Shown here: positions 1-8,310 of the stretch, one piece after another
How the letters are laid out: each line of letters opens with the position of its first letter
How positions within the stretch are numbered: the first letter of the stretch is position 1
Source of the DNA: Dongia_B soli
GTDB taxonomy: Bacteria > Pseudomonadota > Alphaproteobacteria > Dongiales > Dongiaceae
Length of the DNA: 64,000 nt
Assembly: GCF_034044715.1 (NCBI RefSeq)
Contig: NZ_JAXCLW010000010.1
Coordinates: 71,121 to 135,120 of the forward strand
Direction: 5' to 3'
The notes under the pieces: model-generated
Told to the model about the DNA's origin: nothing
The model's database searches: none
Seen by the model: the letters and a program-made list of their open reading frames with translations, nothing else
Translations under genes and position numbers: made by a program

Positions 1-126
1 ATAGCGGCTGGCGGTGAGGGAGGCGAGCAGGAGACACAGTGCCGGCAGATACATGAAGATGATGATGGCGCAGGTCCAGACGAGGACCAAAGCGTGTCGC
101 CAACGTTGCGCAGGTGAACCGGGCAT
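1..126 (-). CDS. ABC transporter permease, PotC-like (partial, runs off the window start)
   Basis: Only the first 42 codons are present; the gene continues beyond position 1. It begins with ATG at 126, two bases after the stop of the preceding permease gene, so it is the next gene of the same minus-strand operon. The N-terminus is polar and arginine-containing, followed by a hydrophobic segment (ALVLVWTCAIIIFMYLPAL) typical of the first membrane span of the second inner-membrane permease (PotC/PotI type) in spermidine/putrescine-family importers. Position in a binding protein, ATPase, permease, permease order supports the assignment. Substrate unknown. Confidence rests mostly on context because the conserved EAA loop lies outside the window. 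Confidence 0.75.
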   Translation of the reverse strand, partial: MPGSPAQRWRHALVLVWTCAIIIFMYLPALCLLLASLTASRY

Positions 127-128
127 GG

Positions 129-980
129 CTACCTCCGCCCCAAGATCGCGTCCAGATCGAACCGCCTAAGCACGAGCAGGACCAGAAAGCCGACCACCAG
201 CATCAGCAACACCGCCAGCGCCGCGCCCAAGGGCCAGTTCTGCGCATAGGTGAAGGCGATTTCGATATCGTGGATGATGGGGATGACGCGCTGCCCGCCC
301 AACACCTTGGCTTCGGTGATGGCGCCAACGGCCAGGACGAAGGAAAGCAGGAAGCCGATCATGATTCCCGGCATCGACAGGGGAAGCTCGACTTCACGGA
401 ACACCTGCCAGCGCGTGGCGCCGAGATCGAGCGCCGCTTCCCGGGTCTGATCCGGCACCATGGCCACACCCAAGGTCATGGGAAACAGCATGAAGGGCAA
501 GTAAACATAGACCATGCCCCAGAGAATGATGCTGGTGGTGAAGAGCCAGCTATTGACCTCGATACCGAAAACGGATTTCAGCGTGCCGAGCAGTACGCCA
601 TTCTTGATAAAGAACAGAACCCAGCCATAGAGCCGCACGTTTTCCGACACGAAAAGCGGGATGGTGAAAAGCAGCGTCACCAGCATCGACCATTTGCCGA
701 AAATGCGCGCCATGCCATAGGCGATCGGATAGCAGATGACGGCAAGGATGGCGACGGTCAGCGCCGCCAGGGCCAGCGACCAGAGGAAGGAGATGTAGCT
801 GGTCGATTCGACGATCTCGACATAATTGGCCAGGGTCGGATCGAGGAACAGGCCGAAGGTTCGCGGCGGCATGAAGCTGAAGCCGATGACCGCGAGCAGC
901 GGCGCGGCAAAACCGATCAGGAGAAAAAGGCCGATCGGCAGCGCACAAAGCGGTCCGGCGGCGAATTTCCGAAGCGACAT
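129..980 (-). CDS. ABC transporter permease, PotB-like
   Basis: Inner-membrane subunit of a binding-protein-dependent importer of the spermidine/putrescine (PotB/PotH) class, 283 residues, the usual length. Hydrophobic spans are visible near residues 13-35, 65-88, 97-115, 150-175, 205-225 and 255-272. The cytoplasmic EAA-type loop reads EAALDLGATRWQVFREVELP (about residues 181-200), which docks on the ATPase. It lies 9 bases after the ATPase gene and 2 bases before the second permease. A possible ribosome site (AGGGTGG) precedes the ATG. The neighbouring dehydratase and amidohydrolase genes suggest a diol- or amide-containing substrate, but sequence alone cannot name it. Confidence 0.9.
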   Translation of the reverse strand: MSLRKFAAGPLCALPIGLFLLIGFAAPLLAVIGFSFMPPRTFGLFLDPTLANYVEIVESTSYISFLWSLALAALTVAILAVICYPIAYGMARIFGKWSMLVTLLFTIPLFVSENVRLYGWVLFFIKNGVLLGTLKSVFGIEVNSWLFTTSIILWGMVYVYLPFMLFPMTLGVAMVPDQTREAALDLGATRWQVFREVELPLSMPGIMIGFLLSFVLAVGAITEAKVLGGQRVIPIIHDIEIAFTYAQNWPLGAALAVLLMLVVGFLVLLVLRRFDLDAILGRR

Positions 981-989
981 CGTTCCACC

Positions 990-2072
990 CTATTCCGCCA
1001 CCAGGATGCTGTCCTTGGCATCCCAGCCAATCAAAACAGCATCGTCGCGCTGGCCGCCGAAAGCTTGCTGCCGCAATTTCTCCACGATGAAGACGTGCTC
1101 GCCGACGCGCACCTGATATTGAATGCGGGAGCCGAGGGCATATTCGTTATAGAGCCGACCTTCCAGGCAGTTGACCGCACTGTCCGGGCGGTCGAGAAAG
1201 CGCAGGAATTCCGGCCGCACGACCAAATGCCCGCTGGTGAAGCCATTGGGCAGGCGCGGCGGCGCGAAGCTGGTGCCGAATTCCGCCGCGTGCAATTGGC
1301 CATTGGCCTGCGCCTGGACGGCGATGACATTGACGTCGCCGATGAATTCTGAAACGAACTTGCTCTGCGGTGCCGTGTAGATCTCGTGCGGCGTGCCGAC
1401 CTGGACCAGATGGCCTGCGCGCATCACGCCGATCCGGTCACTCATCACCATGGCCTCTTCCAGGCTGTGGGTGATGTAGATGAAGGTCTTGCCAGTCTCC
1501 CGGTGGATATCCTTCAGTTCCTTTTCCAATGTCTTCCGGAGTTTGTAGTCGATCGCCGAAAGTGGCTCGTCGAAGAACAGGATTTCCGGATTATAGGCGA
1601 GCGCCCGGGCCAAGGCGACGCGCTGCCGCTCGCCGCCCGAGCATTTGGTGACGCTCTTGCCGTAATGATCCTGCGGCAGCCGCAACTGATCCAGCAATTG
1701 CAAGGCCCGCGCCTTGCGTGATGCCGCATCAACGCCGCGGATCTTCAGCGGAAACTCGATATTCTGGCCAACGGTCCGGTGCGGAAACAAAGCCAGCGAC
1801 TGGAACACCATGCAGGTGGGGCGGCGATTGGCCGGCAGGTCGTTGATGCGCTTGCCGCGCAGCAGGATATCGCCGCCGCTCGGCGTCTCCATGCCGGTCA
1901 GCATCCGTAGCAATGTCGTCTTGCCGCTGCCCGACGGTCCCACGATGGTGAAGAATTCCCCTTCGGCGATATCGAGATCGATCCGGTCGACCGCGGTGAA
2001 ATTGCCGAAGCTTTTGGTCAATTGCCGCAATTGCAGGATGGAGCTGCGGCCGGTGGTGCTCTCGTCACTCAT
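990..2072 (-). CDS. ABC transporter ATP-binding protein, PotA-like
   Basis: Cytoplasmic ATPase that powers the importer formed with the flanking permeases and the binding protein. Visible motifs: Walker A GPSGSGKT (residues 45-52), Q-loop Gln91, signature CSGGERQ (144-150), Walker B ILFFDEP (164-170) and H-loop His202. The region from about 230 to 360 is the TOBE/OB-type regulatory extension typical of PotA-family ATPases. The signature begins with Cys rather than the usual Leu, a tolerated variant. The gene follows the binding-protein gene after 134 bases containing a strong hairpin, so its expression may be set lower than that of the binding protein. Confidence 0.93.
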   Translation of the reverse strand: MSDESTTGRSSILQLRQLTKSFGNFTAVDRIDLDIAEGEFFTIVGPSGSGKTTLLRMLTGMETPSGGDILLRGKRINDLPANRRPTCMVFQSLALFPHRTVGQNIEFPLKIRGVDAASRKARALQLLDQLRLPQDHYGKSVTKCSGGERQRVALARALAYNPEILFFDEPLSAIDYKLRKTLEKELKDIHRETGKTFIYITHSLEEAMVMSDRIGVMRAGHLVQVGTPHEIYTAPQSKFVSEFIGDVNVIAVQAQANGQLHAAEFGTSFAPPRLPNGFTSGHLVVRPEFLRFLDRPDSAVNCLEGRLYNEYALGSRIQYQVRVGEHVFIVEKLRQQAFGGQRDDAVLIGWDAKDSILVAE

Positions 2073-2120
2073 AGTCCCGGTAATCCGTCATGAACGCCAT
2101 AGGCAATTGGAAATTCATCG

Positions 2121-2167
2121 GGGCCGCGACCAAGCCATGCGGGATAGCGCATGCCCGGTCGCGGCCC
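2121..2167 (-). other. Intercistronic stem-loop between binding-protein and ATPase genes
   Basis: Perfect 11-base inverted repeat, arms GGGCCGCGACC (2121-2131) and GGTCGCGGCCC (2157-2167), with a nested ATGCG/CGCAT pair inside. The 9-base direct repeat GGCAATTGG flanks it at 2102-2110 and 2168-2176. There is no T-run, so it is not a classic terminator. A hairpin just after the binding-protein gene would protect that transcript or attenuate the downstream genes, a common way to make binding protein in excess; this role is inferred. Confidence 0.5.
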
Positions 2168-2206
2168 GGCAATTGGTTGCGGCTGCCGAGCCGAGAGCGC
2201 CGATGC

Positions 2207-3370
2207 TCATCCGCCGGAAGCTTCACGCTTCGCCGCCGACATGATGTCCAGCAGCTTGTCGTAATCCGGGACGATGTCATATTCGATCGACCGCGACATT
2301 TCCTCTTCCAGGCTGTCCCATTGGATCGCGTCGAGCTCCTCTTTGGTGAAGAGATCGAAGCATTCCTTATTGCCCATCTGGGCGACCGGATTGAAGGTAC
2401 CTTCGGCGAAGGCCACGATGTGGGCGGTCTTGGGATCCTGAACATATTGCAGGAACTCCACCGCCAAGGGCGAGACATCCGGATTGTTGACGACCGATGT
2501 CACCTCGATCCAGGAGATGCCGCCCAAACCGTCGCGCATCGGTCCCTTTTTTGGTGTGATGCCGCGGATATTGGTGGCGCCATCATGGCGCGCCGGTGAG
2601 GCCGAATAGGTGCCGCCGGTCAGATGGAAATCGATCTCGCCGGAAATCATCGCCTGGTTCATCGTGGCGATATCGCCGACCATCTTGGCGCCCTTGAAGA
2701 CGCGCTTGGCGGCCTCGGTGAATTTCGCCACTTCGGCATCGTCGTGCTGCTTGAACGGATCGAAGCCGGCGATGCAGCAGATGCCGAAGACATTCCAGTC
2801 ATCGGATTCCAGAACGCCGTATTTCTTGCTATTCGCCGGGTCGTTCCACAGATCCCAGCCCTGGTCCTCTGCCGTCTGCCGGCTCACCTTGTCGGTGTTG
2901 ACGACGAAACTATAGGGGCCGAAGCGCTGGCACATGCCCAGCAGCTCCTTGCCGCCGTCATCCATCGCCCATTTATAGGGCGGCTTGAACATCGGCAGCA
3001 TCTTCTCGAAATAAGGCTCCATCTTGGCCCGGTCCAGCGGCTTGATCAGCTTTTCCGGATACATGATCTTGCGGGCCCAGGGATTGTTGACATTGATCAG
3101 ATCCCAGACGTTGATTTCGCCCGCCCGCAACCGGTTGATCATGGTGGGGTCATTGGTGAGTGATTCGGCCTTGACGGTCGCGCTCTTCGATTCACGGAAG
3201 GGATCGAGCACCTGGGCCGAGTTGTAGCCCTCCCAGCAGAGAATATTGAGCTCCTTCGGACGCGCCGCCAAAGCTGATCCCAGGCCTGCAACGCCGCCGG
3301 TCGCAAAGGCCGCCGCTGCGGCAGCCGATGTCTGCATGAAATTACGCCGTGACTGCTTGAACTGCCTCAT
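2207..3370 (-). CDS. Extracellular solute-binding protein, PotD-like, Tat-exported
   Basis: Periplasmic substrate receptor of the importer. The N-terminus carries a twin-arginine signal (RRNFMQ, residues 9-14) followed by an Ala-rich hydrophobic stretch and a likely cleavage near ALAA. The mature part starts KELNILCWEGYNSAQVLDPF, the typical first beta strand of the spermidine/putrescine-binding (SBP_bac_8) family. Length 387 fits. The start is well supported by GGGAGG 6 bases upstream of the ATG. It precedes the ATPase and both permeases. Together with the dehydratase genes upstream it probably delivers the substrate of that pathway; polyamine specificity should not be assumed. Confidence 0.92.
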   Translation of the reverse strand: MRQFKQSRRNFMQTSAAAAAAFATGGVAGLGSALAARPKELNILCWEGYNSAQVLDPFRESKSATVKAESLTNDPTMINRLRAGEINVWDLINVNNPWARKIMYPEKLIKPLDRAKMEPYFEKMLPMFKPPYKWAMDDGGKELLGMCQRFGPYSFVVNTDKVSRQTAEDQGWDLWNDPANSKKYGVLESDDWNVFGICCIAGFDPFKQHDDAEVAKFTEAAKRVFKGAKMVGDIATMNQAMISGEIDFHLTGGTYSASPARHDGATNIRGITPKKGPMRDGLGGISWIEVTSVVNNPDVSPLAVEFLQYVQDPKTAHIVAFAEGTFNPVAQMGNKECFDLFTKEELDAIQWDSLEEEMSRSIEYDIVPDYDKLLDIMSAAKREASGG

Positions 3371-3575
3371 ATCATCCTCCCAGGATCGCTCGGCCGTTGC
3401 GTCGCGCGGCCTTTCCGGCCGCGGCCGATTATCCGCCTGCTCCCCTGCAGACGTGTTATGGGTGCCGGCGGAGCGCTTGCTGCGTCCCGGTTATGATTCC
3501 GGCTCTACAAACAATAGAAGAGGCCAGCCGCCTAATCTTGACATTGCGGCCGGCAATTTTGACATCCTGCGCCGG

Positions 3576-4310
3576 TCAAACGCTTGTCAGGCTAAGCCAC
3601 TGGCGGATGAGATGGTGACACACCTGACGGTAATCGGCAAAACTTGTTGCGAACTGCCGGTCGAGATCGGTTAATAGCCGTGGCTCATCGCGACAAAAGG
3701 CAGCGCCGAATACCCGGATCCAGTCGCGCACGATGTCAATCGTTACCTCGATATGGAATTGCAGCCCATAAGTGGCCCGGCCAAGACGGAATGCCTGGAC
3801 CGGACAGGCGCCACCCGTCGCCAAAGTGACGGCGCCTGGTGTCCCGCGGGTTGCTTCATAATGATTCTGGAAGACCGTAAACGGCTCATCGACCGCGCGA
3901 AACAGCGGATCCGCCCGTCCAGCCTCGGTCAATTCCATGTCATAAAAGCCGGATTCGAAGGCCGCCATGCGATAGACCTCGCCGCCGAAACTGCGGGCGA
4001 TGATCTGCGCGCCGAGGCAAATGCCGAGAACGGGTCTGTCGGCTGCGTGGAAGCCGACGATGAGGCGCATGGTTTCTTCTAGGAACGAATGCTTTCGAAG
4101 ATCATTGGCACTCATCGGCCCGCCCAGCACGATCAGGCCGGCATAGGTGCCGGGCTCGCTCGGCAGGCCGGGATAATTCAGCGGCGCGTGGCTGGCAAAG
4201 CGGCTTTCCGGAAAGATTGCGTCATAGGCAAAGCCGTATTCGATTACCGCCTGTCCCAGGAGGCCGGGCGGCGCGACCAGTTCGGGAACGATGACCAGGA
4301 TACGCCGCAT
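3576..4310 (-). CDS. Class I glutamine amidotransferase-like protein
   Basis: Stand-alone triad-type glutamine amidotransferase domain of 244 residues, cytoplasmic. The nucleophile elbow GICLGAQ places Cys98; GLQFHIE supplies His186 and Glu188, completing the triad. The oxyanion strand VLGGPMSAND (61-70) is also clear. Relatives are annotated as GMP-synthase-like GATases, but there is no synthetase partner here, so hydrolysis of a gamma-glutamyl or other amide is equally possible. It starts 12 bases after the isochorismatase-like gene and is followed by 205 bases before the binding-protein gene. No strong ribosome site was seen before the ATG, so the exact start is uncertain. Confidence 0.85.
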   Translation of the reverse strand: MRRILVIVPELVAPPGLLGQAVIEYGFAYDAIFPESRFASHAPLNYPGLPSEPGTYAGLIVLGGPMSANDLRKHSFLEETMRLIVGFHAADRPVLGICLGAQIIARSFGGEVYRMAAFESGFYDMELTEAGRADPLFRAVDEPFTVFQNHYEATRGTPGAVTLATGGACPVQAFRLGRATYGLQFHIEVTIDIVRDWIRVFGAAFCRDEPRLLTDLDRQFATSFADYRQVCHHLIRQWLSLTSV

Positions 4311-4322
4311 GGGCAGTGACGC

Positions 4323-5015
4323 TCAAAGCCGCATCATGCCGATCAGCTCCTCTGCCGAGACGACATGGCAATAGATCATGTTGATGATGGCCAGTTCCTG
4401 TTCATGCAAAGCATGTGAGCCGGCGGCACAGCAATCCTCGACCACAACGACATTCAAGCTTTCATCAGCGAGGCTGCGCACGGTCGAGGACACGCATTGG
4501 TCAGTGAAGATGCCGGTGCAAATGACATTCTTGATGCCGAGATTGTGCAGGATCAGCCGCAGATTGGTACCCGTCAAGGCGCTGTCGGTCGTTTTGGTGA
4601 CGACGATCTCGTCGCCCTGGGGCGCCAGTTCCGGCACGATCTGGGAGGCATGTTCGTCTTTCGGCAGGAGCAGATTGTTCCAGCCGGGCATTTTCTGACT
4701 GAGCGACCGGTCCCGGCCATCCTTGGTCTGGCAGGCGATGCGGGCAAACAGGCATTCCATGCCGTTCCGGCGAAACCGTTGCAGCAGATCGGCCGTGCGC
4801 GGAATGACCAGTTCTTGCATGCGCTCATGGAACGGCGTCCAGGCGTCATAACTGGCGCGGTCGGCCGGCGAGACGCTGGCTCGGTCGGGACGGGCAAGAT
4901 AAGTGTTCTGGACATCGATCACCAGCAAGGCGGTTTCCGATGGCGATAAATCAAGATCCGCCGGTTCCGGGGCATCCTGATAATAGAAGGAGCGGTGACG
5001 CGTTTTCCAACTCAT
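4323..5015 (-). CDS. Isochorismatase-family cysteine hydrolase
   Basis: Cytoplasmic cysteine hydrolase of the isochorismatase/nicotinamidase superfamily, 230 residues. The catalytic triad is visible: Asp34 in LLVIDVQNTY, Lys141 in VVTKTTDSALTGT, and Cys174 in CTGIFTDQCVSSTVR. The family cleaves amides such as carbamates, biuret, ureidoacrylate, N-carbamoylsarcosine or nicotinamide. It lies between the dehydratase small subunit (9 bases away) and the amidotransferase-like gene, so it probably removes an amide or carbamoyl nitrogen from a pathway intermediate. The exact substrate cannot be told from sequence. Confidence 0.9.
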   Translation of the reverse strand: MSWKTRHRSFYYQDAPEPADLDLSPSETALLVIDVQNTYLARPDRASVSPADRASYDAWTPFHERMQELVIPRTADLLQRFRRNGMECLFARIACQTKDGRDRSLSQKMPGWNNLLLPKDEHASQIVPELAPQGDEIVVTKTTDSALTGTNLRLILHNLGIKNVICTGIFTDQCVSSTVRSLADESLNVVVVEDCCAAGSHALHEQELAIINMIYCHVVSAEELIGMMRL

Positions 5016-5024
5016 GGGGCACTC

Positions 5025-5471
5025 TCAAAAACGATAGGTGAACAGGCCGCGCCGTTCATAGACCTCGGCCGCCTGCTCAACGAATCCGGCCATTGTGCCG
5101 GCGCCATATTGCTCGCGCAGCAAGCGGGCGGCGTCAAGAAGCTCAATCTTGCTCTTGGCCCGGCCCGGGCGCAGCAACTCGTAGATTTGCAGGATGGTTT
5201 CCTGCGGCACGTCGACCAATTCCGCCGCCCGTTCGAAATTTCGCCCCAAGGTCGGCCGTCCCGCCGCTTCGGCAATTTCCGCCTGTAGCCGCAAAGCGCG
5301 TGGTGTGATGCGGAAATCTTCCAAACTGGCGGCACCTTGTTCGACCGCTTCCAGGGTCAGATCGGCAAGGGACTTGTTCCGGGCAGAGACCACCAGATCG
5401 GGCCGTTTTTCCGCCAGCGGATAATCCCCAATCGTGAGGCCCAGCTTCATCCTATTGTCGTCTCGTATCAT
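5025..5471 (-). CDS. Diol/glycerol dehydratase small subunit (PduE/DhaB3-like)
   Basis: Small (gamma) subunit of an adenosylcobalamin-dependent diol dehydratase. The conserved body is visible: LTIGDYPLAEKRPDLV, then the SLADLTLEAVEQGAASLEDFRITPRALRLQAEIAE region, and a C-terminal helix-rich part ending in ERRGLFTYRF. Length 148 is slightly shorter than the enterobacterial proteins because the N-terminal extension, thought to matter for microcompartment targeting or solubility in PduE, is missing. The ATG overlaps the stop of the preceding large/medium subunit gene (ATGA), so the two are translationally coupled; ATG at 5450 is an alternative start. Confidence 0.9.
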   Translation of the reverse strand: MIRDDNRMKLGLTIGDYPLAEKRPDLVVSARNKSLADLTLEAVEQGAASLEDFRITPRALRLQAEIAEAAGRPTLGRNFERAAELVDVPQETILQIYELLRPGRAKSKIELLDAARLLREQYGAGTMAGFVEQAAEVYERRGLFTYRF

Positions 5472-7750
5472 GGCCGGTCCTCCAGAAAGTCGACCTCGAT
5501 CTCTTCAGGTTGAGCACCGTCAACCGCCAGCGAGGTTTCGATGGCATAGATCAACGCGACCTGCGCATGAAACCGTGCACCCATGGCTTCTCCTTCGGTC
5601 GGCACGACAACCGGCTCAGGCATCTCGCCCTTTGCATAAATCGCGGCATTCTCCCCCAGCTGCCGGTAATGCGCGAGCTTGGTGATGGGGGCATTGGAGA
5701 AGAGCTCCAGGTTGTGATGCGGCAGCCGATCCGCTTGATGAATGACGGCCGTCCCCTTGGCCTGCAAGCCGATGCCAATGCCCGAGCCTGCCAACCGCGC
5801 GGCGCTGAGGCCGAGAAAGGAGGTGTCTGCCGTATGTCGCATCCGCACGATGCGCGGTTGACCGCCCTTTGCCGTAATTCCGCCAACCAGTTCGCGGAGC
5901 AGCGCCGATAGCGGATGGCCCGCCAGGCTGCGATAGAGCTTCAGGCCGAAGGCCGGGCTGAGGCCAATGACGACCTCATTCTTCGGCTGGCCGGGCTCGG
6001 CGCCGCCGAGAACCCGGTAGCGAATGCGGCGTTCCTCGTCACGGGCATAGGTGGCCTCGGTACGCAGCACTTCTTCACGGTCGAGCACATCGCGGATCGA
6101 AACCAATTCGCGTCGCCGCTGGTCGCTGAGGCGATAGCCGGTACCCGGTCCGGCATAATCATTCGCGTCATTGACGGCGCTGAGGACGCTGCCATTGCGA
6201 ATGACCGACGAAGTCTGCAAATAATCGCCGGAGACCCGCAGGCGCACGACGTTCAACAGATTTTCGGCCTCCTCGCGATAACCCTGCCTGGCCAAGGCGC
6301 GGATGACATCCAATACATTGATGCCACGTCTTTTGATCTCCTCGCTGATCAAGCTCACATCGCGCGGCAGATAACTCTCCGTATCATTGGAGCCGGAGGC
6401 GACGACGACACTGGCTTTCATCGCCGCGCTCGGCTGGCTGAGCTCCAAATCGGCGAGAACGGCGCTTAAGGCATCCACGGCACGCCGGCGCAGCGCCAGA
6501 GCTTCGCTTTCACCGATCGATTTCAAGCCGCCATCGGCTTCGAAATCCCGCTGCAGCACCAGGAAATCCTCCATTTCCTCGCCATTGAAGGAAGAGGGAT
6601 TGAAGGAGTTGTCATATTTAAGGATTGAGCCGAATCCGGAACAGATCAAATCCGATCCGGCGATCAGGAGCGGCAGGATCTTGGCGCCGACGCGAATTTC
6701 CGATTCCGAATGCCGCGCATCATTGCCCGTTGCACATTCCAGGTCCAGCCAGACGGCGATCAGATTCTCGGCCATCAATTCGCGCACACCACCGGGCATG
6801 GTCGATGCGAGCGGGGCGCCGTCGATGCCACCATTCTGCGTGCCCTGGACACCCATGGCACGCTGCAGGCAGAGACAGCGCGCTTCCAGGTAAAGCAGCG
6901 ACTTCGATTCGTGAAAGCCCATCAGCAGTTCCGAGGCGGCACCCGAAGTGCAGCGCATCTTGATGCCGCGCGAAGCGTAAGCGGCGGCCAGAAAGGCCTT
7001 CGACCAGGGCGTATCATCGCCATCCATGAACGCTTTTTCCGTGCCATAGACCGATACCGTCTCGGCATAGGAGGTGAAGCCGGCCATGCCGATCTGCAAT
7101 TCTTCCGCTTCCTCGCTGGCGCATTGAAACAAGGTGCCCCAACGGCCGACGGCAGCGCCGACCGAACAGGCCAACGCATTTGCCCAGGCATTGCGAGCGA
7201 CACGCATGGTGGTTTCGATCTCGTCGAAGCCGAAAGCCACGGCGGTCGCGGCATCCGCCGCCAATTGCAAGGGGTCGTCCTTGGCGTTGGTGACATGGGC
7301 CTGATTGCCCGGCGTCTTGCGTGCCCGCATCTTGGAGAAGGCATAGGCGATTTCGATCGACGACAATTGCGCCACCACCTCGGCCAGCTTGGCGGGGGTT
7401 AGGCCGTGGGCGAGGCGCGTCAGCTCGGTGCGAGGGATGTTGAAATCGACCAGCATCCGGGCGATCTCGGTGGACGGCATGGCCATGGCCTTGGGCGCCA
7501 GATCGAGATCGAGGTGATGCTCGGCTATGAACACATCGATCATGTCGAAATCGGCGGCGGCGACCCCGTCCATCCGGGTGACGCGGCCGTTTTCGATGGC
7601 CAGGCCCGGTGCCGGGTCCTTGGCGCCCTTGAAAGCGGCAAAGCCATTTTGCGGATCTTCCACGGCAAACCGATCGAGCCGTAGCGGCCGCTCGTCCCAA
7701 TCGGCGAAACGACGCCAGCGATTGGCGCTTTGCTGCTTTGGTTCGCTCAT
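5468..7750 (-). CDS. B12-dependent diol/glycerol dehydratase, fused large and medium subunits
   Basis: Catalytic component of an adenosylcobalamin-dependent dehydratase that converts 1,2-diols or glycerol to aldehydes by a radical mechanism. Residues 1 to about 560 match the large (alpha, PduC) subunit: QAHVTNAKDDP, CASEEAEELQIGMAGFTSYAET, YGTEKAFMDGDDTPWSK, YLEARCLCLQRAMGVQGTQNG, DLECATGND and YDNSF are all recognisable. Residues from about 585 match the medium (beta, PduD) subunit: NEVVIGLSPAFGL, SGIGIGLQAKGTAVIHQ, LELFSNAP and the C-terminal domain. In enterobacteria these are separate genes. Active-site loops diverge, for example GGIDG where Klebsiella has GSVSC, so the substrate may differ. 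GGAGA lies 7 bases before the ATG. No reactivase or shell gene lies nearby within the window. Confidence 0.93.
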   Translation of the reverse strand: MSEPKQQSANRWRRFADWDERPLRLDRFAVEDPQNGFAAFKGAKDPAPGLAIENGRVTRMDGVAAADFDMIDVFIAEHHLDLDLAPKAMAMPSTEIARMLVDFNIPRTELTRLAHGLTPAKLAEVVAQLSSIEIAYAFSKMRARKTPGNQAHVTNAKDDPLQLAADAATAVAFGFDEIETTMRVARNAWANALACSVGAAVGRWGTLFQCASEEAEELQIGMAGFTSYAETVSVYGTEKAFMDGDDTPWSKAFLAAAYASRGIKMRCTSGAASELLMGFHESKSLLYLEARCLCLQRAMGVQGTQNGGIDGAPLASTMPGGVRELMAENLIAVWLDLECATGNDARHSESEIRVGAKILPLLIAGSDLICSGFGSILKYDNSFNPSSFNGEEMEDFLVLQRDFEADGGLKSIGESEALALRRRAVDALSAVLADLELSQPSAAMKASVVVASGSNDTESYLPRDVSLISEEIKRRGINVLDVIRALARQGYREEAENLLNVVRLRVSGDYLQTSSVIRNGSVLSAVNDANDYAGPGTGYRLSDQRRRELVSIRDVLDREEVLRTEATYARDEERRIRYRVLGGAEPGQPKNEVVIGLSPAFGLKLYRSLAGHPLSALLRELVGGITAKGGQPRIVRMRHTADTSFLGLSAARLAGSGIGIGLQAKGTAVIHQADRLPHHNLELFSNAPITKLAHYRQLGENAAIYAKGEMPEPVVVPTEGEAMGARFHAQVALIYAIETSLAVDGAQPEEIEVDFLEDRP

Positions 7751-8000
7751 GATTTTCTCCGCCGGTGGTTGAGGCCGAGCCTCCAGGTCCGATCAGCTCC
7801 CACCCTAGCAATTTAGGACGCCATCCAGGCTTTTACTTGACCGGGGCCGCCGCCGGTTTGACAAGTAGAACTGATGTCGGGGATGGAGCGCACGCCGCAG
7901 TGCACAAAATGCGGGGGATTGCTGAATACCCTGAGCAGAACGCGGCCTGGGACAATTGTCGCTTTTACCCTGTTGCATCTGATTTTTCGGCCGAATTTCC
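7751..8000. other. Upstream region of the dehydratase operon, no gene seen
   Basis: This stretch must hold the promoter of the minus-strand operon beginning at 7750. I found no cobalamin riboswitch B12 box on the relevant strand, no terminator with a T-run and no convincing reading frame. Translated fragments here have no recognisable similarity. The adjoining 8001-8250 is an efflux-pump remnant. Confidence 0.4.
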
Positions 8001-8250
8001 GTAGAATAAGCCGCCAAACAGCGTCAGTCCAATCGATTGCCGGCTGCTGGCGCCTGCGCTGGTGTCGGAACGCGAGGCAATACGCCGAAGATCGATGCCA
8101 ATGCGGTCATGAGTACGCGACGGAAACGTTGGCGTGTTCCAGCCATTGCCGCTTCGATGATACTCATGCCCTCCTCGTGCCGTCCCTTCGCGAATTCGAT
8201 AATCAAAATGGCATTCTTGCCGCGCGCCCAATCGTAACAACTGTCACAGA
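8001..8250 (-). pseudogene. Remnant of an RND-family efflux transporter (AcrB-like C-terminus), frameshifted
   Basis: Reading the minus strand, three frames together give an AcrB-type C-terminal segment. VTVVTIG ends near 8230 in one frame. KNAILIIEFAKGRHEEGMSI and IEAAMAGTRQRFRRVLMTAL, then ASIFGVLP, run from 8224 to 8075 in a second. SAGASSRQSIGLTLFGGLF runs from 8060 to 8001 in the third. These correspond in order to the conserved GLSAKNAIL, RPILMTSLAF, GVLP, GAG..S..A(I)G and GGM elements of RND pumps. The rest of the roughly 1040-residue protein is absent. At least two frame changes within 250 bases mean it cannot make a functional pump. It sits between the pqi operon and the dehydratase operon, marking a past rearrangement. 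Confidence 0.75.
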
Positions 8251-8310
8251 GTCTCTCCTGCCACGACAAGCCGAGAACGATGCCGGGATTGCGGCATTCC
8301 GTTTCTGATG

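Noticed and set aside
2090..2599. Frames on both strands between the first ATPase and binding-protein genes
   Set aside because: They overlap the binding-protein gene and the hairpin and have no family resemblance.
1..8300. Bacterial microcompartment for the dehydratase
   Set aside because: No shell (BMC-domain) gene, no encapsulation-like N-terminal extension on the small subunit, and no pdu dehydrogenase genes are present in the window.
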